Assembly: GCF_033705735.1 (NCBI RefSeq)
Contig: NZ_CP131133.1
Span: forward strand, 62,001 to 126,000
Length of the DNA stretch: 64,000 nt
Direction: 5' to 3'
From: Shinella zoogloeoides
Lineage (GTDB): Bacteria; Pseudomonadota; Alphaproteobacteria; Rhizobiales; Rhizobiaceae
Positions 63,486-64,000 of the stretch are shown here, piece by piece (positions within the stretch are counted from its first letter, which is position 1; each line of letters starts with the position of its first letter). A program made the translations under genes and the position numbers. The notes under the pieces were generated by a model. That model made no database searches. It was not told the origin of the DNA and saw only the letters and a program-made list of their open reading frames with translations.

Positions 63486-64000
63486 TGCCAAACGGCTGAA
63501 TCAGGCGCAGCTGCATAGCGCGGGCGATCGTATAGGTAATAGAACCACCGCCGAGCTTGTTGCGAGCGGATTTGATGTAGGCTCGGGTCGTATGCTCGGA
63601 CAGCTTCAGAATGACGGCAATGTCGATGCTATCCTTGCCCAGGGCACTCCAATGCAGGCATTCCAGCTCGCGATCTGAAAGGTGCGGGACCGGATCGTGC
63701 GCGCCGTAAAGCTCGAAGATCGCTTTGTGATGGATAAGAAAAGCGAGCTCCAGCCACTCTTCCTGATACTGGGCGATGGTTGCGCTCCAGTCATCACCTG
63801 CTTTCCGCGAATTCAGCGAGAGCAGCGCCCGTCGCGATTTGTCCATGATCGGGATCGAATAGCCATTGGCGCCGATGCCATGGTCTTGTGCATCCATCAG
63901 GAACTCGTGGGCGGCCTGCGGGATCTCGACTTCACGCCAGTCGAAGGGCAATTGCCGTATGAGACCTTCGCGCAGAACAGGGTCGATCCTGACATAGTCG
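63472..64000 (-). CDS. LuxR-family quorum-sensing regulator (CinR-like), 5' end outside window
   Basis: The frame continues to the right edge, reading DYVRIDPVLREGLIRQLPFD before the internal TTG at 63951, so the true start is outside. The visible part has the end of the autoinducer-binding domain (DHGIGANGYSIPIMDKSRRA, then WLELAFLIHHKAI) and the C-terminal helix-turn-helix LSDRELECLHWSALGKDSID then LSEHTTRAYIKSARNKLG. It should bind the signal made by the downstream synthase and activate it through the dyad at its own 3' end. Confidence 0.9.
   Translation of the reverse strand, partial: DYVRIDPVLREGLIRQLPFDWREVEIPQAAHEFLMDAQDHGIGANGYSIPIMDKSRRALLSLNSRKAGDDWSATIAQYQEEWLELAFLIHHKAIFELYGAHDPVPHLSDRELECLHWSALGKDSIDIAVILKLSEHTTRAYIKSARNKLGGGSITYTIARAMQLRLIQPFGNTPS

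Overview
The window looks like part of a large conjugative (repABC-type) plasmid of a rhizobial alphaproteobacterium such as Rhizobium, Agrobacterium or Ensifer. The evidence is GC-rich coding sequence, a traG-traD-traC / oriT / traA block of Agrobacterium Ti type, a plasmid-borne imuA-imuB-dnaE2 mutagenesis cassette under an alphaproteobacterial LexA box, a CinI-like N-acyl-homoserine-lactone synthase, and many DUF families typical of rhizobial plasmids. No replication genes, tRNAs, rRNAs or CRISPR arrays were seen.

Layout. (1) 1-9651 is a mosaic of metabolic and mobile DNA: an amino-acid ABC transporter (121-2391), an IS110-family element (about 2552-3906), a lysR gene split by an IS21-family element (4525-7151, with a 4-bp target duplication from which the original frame can be rebuilt), a divergent EamA exporter, and an exonuclease III gene frameshifted at a 7-bp tandem repeat. 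(2) 9833-20000 is an SOS mutagenesis island. A helicase-dinB-SRAP set faces left and imuA-imuB-dnaE2 faces right, with a GAAC-N7-GAAC box between them; the SRAP gene has a one-base frameshift. (3) 20057-21851 is a type IV AbiEi/AbiEii toxin-antitoxin pair. (4) 22139-51507 is an accessory region whose genes lie mostly on the + strand: two PAPS-reductase-like proteins, a DUF6884-like protein, a ParB-like protein, a KlcA/ArdB antirestriction protein, DUF932, a GHKL ATPase, DUF1173, an N6-adenine methyltransferase, a 1490-aa methyltransferase/strawberry-notch helicase, a Toprim protein, SLOG proteins, two type II toxin-antitoxin modules, DUF736 and a WGR protein. Many are preceded by one of two recurrent intergenic elements: a compact GC hairpin next to the ribosome-binding site (family A), or a GA-rich leader of about 55-95 nt (family B). 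(5) 51829-62289 holds the conjugation genes traG, traD and traC (minus strand), oriT, traA (plus strand) and a zeta-toxin-domain protein. (6) 62343-64000 is a LuxR/LuxI quorum-sensing pair with a 20-bp lux-type dyad overlapping the luxR stop codon, plus a small gene in the place where cinS lies in cin loci.

How it fits together. The oriT resembles the RSF1010/Ti nick region, with the GCGCCCT nick-side motif on the minus strand. If that reading is right, the minus strand is transferred and region 4 enters the recipient first. Its mostly plus-strand genes would then have the incoming strand as template, as in the leading regions of F-like plasmids that carry antirestriction and establishment genes. 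The region can be read as an establishment module linked to a quorum-regulated transfer system. The recurrent hairpins and leaders are the most interesting unexplained structure. The DUF736 locus is also an inverted duplication centred on a 22-bp perfect palindrome, with one copy decayed.
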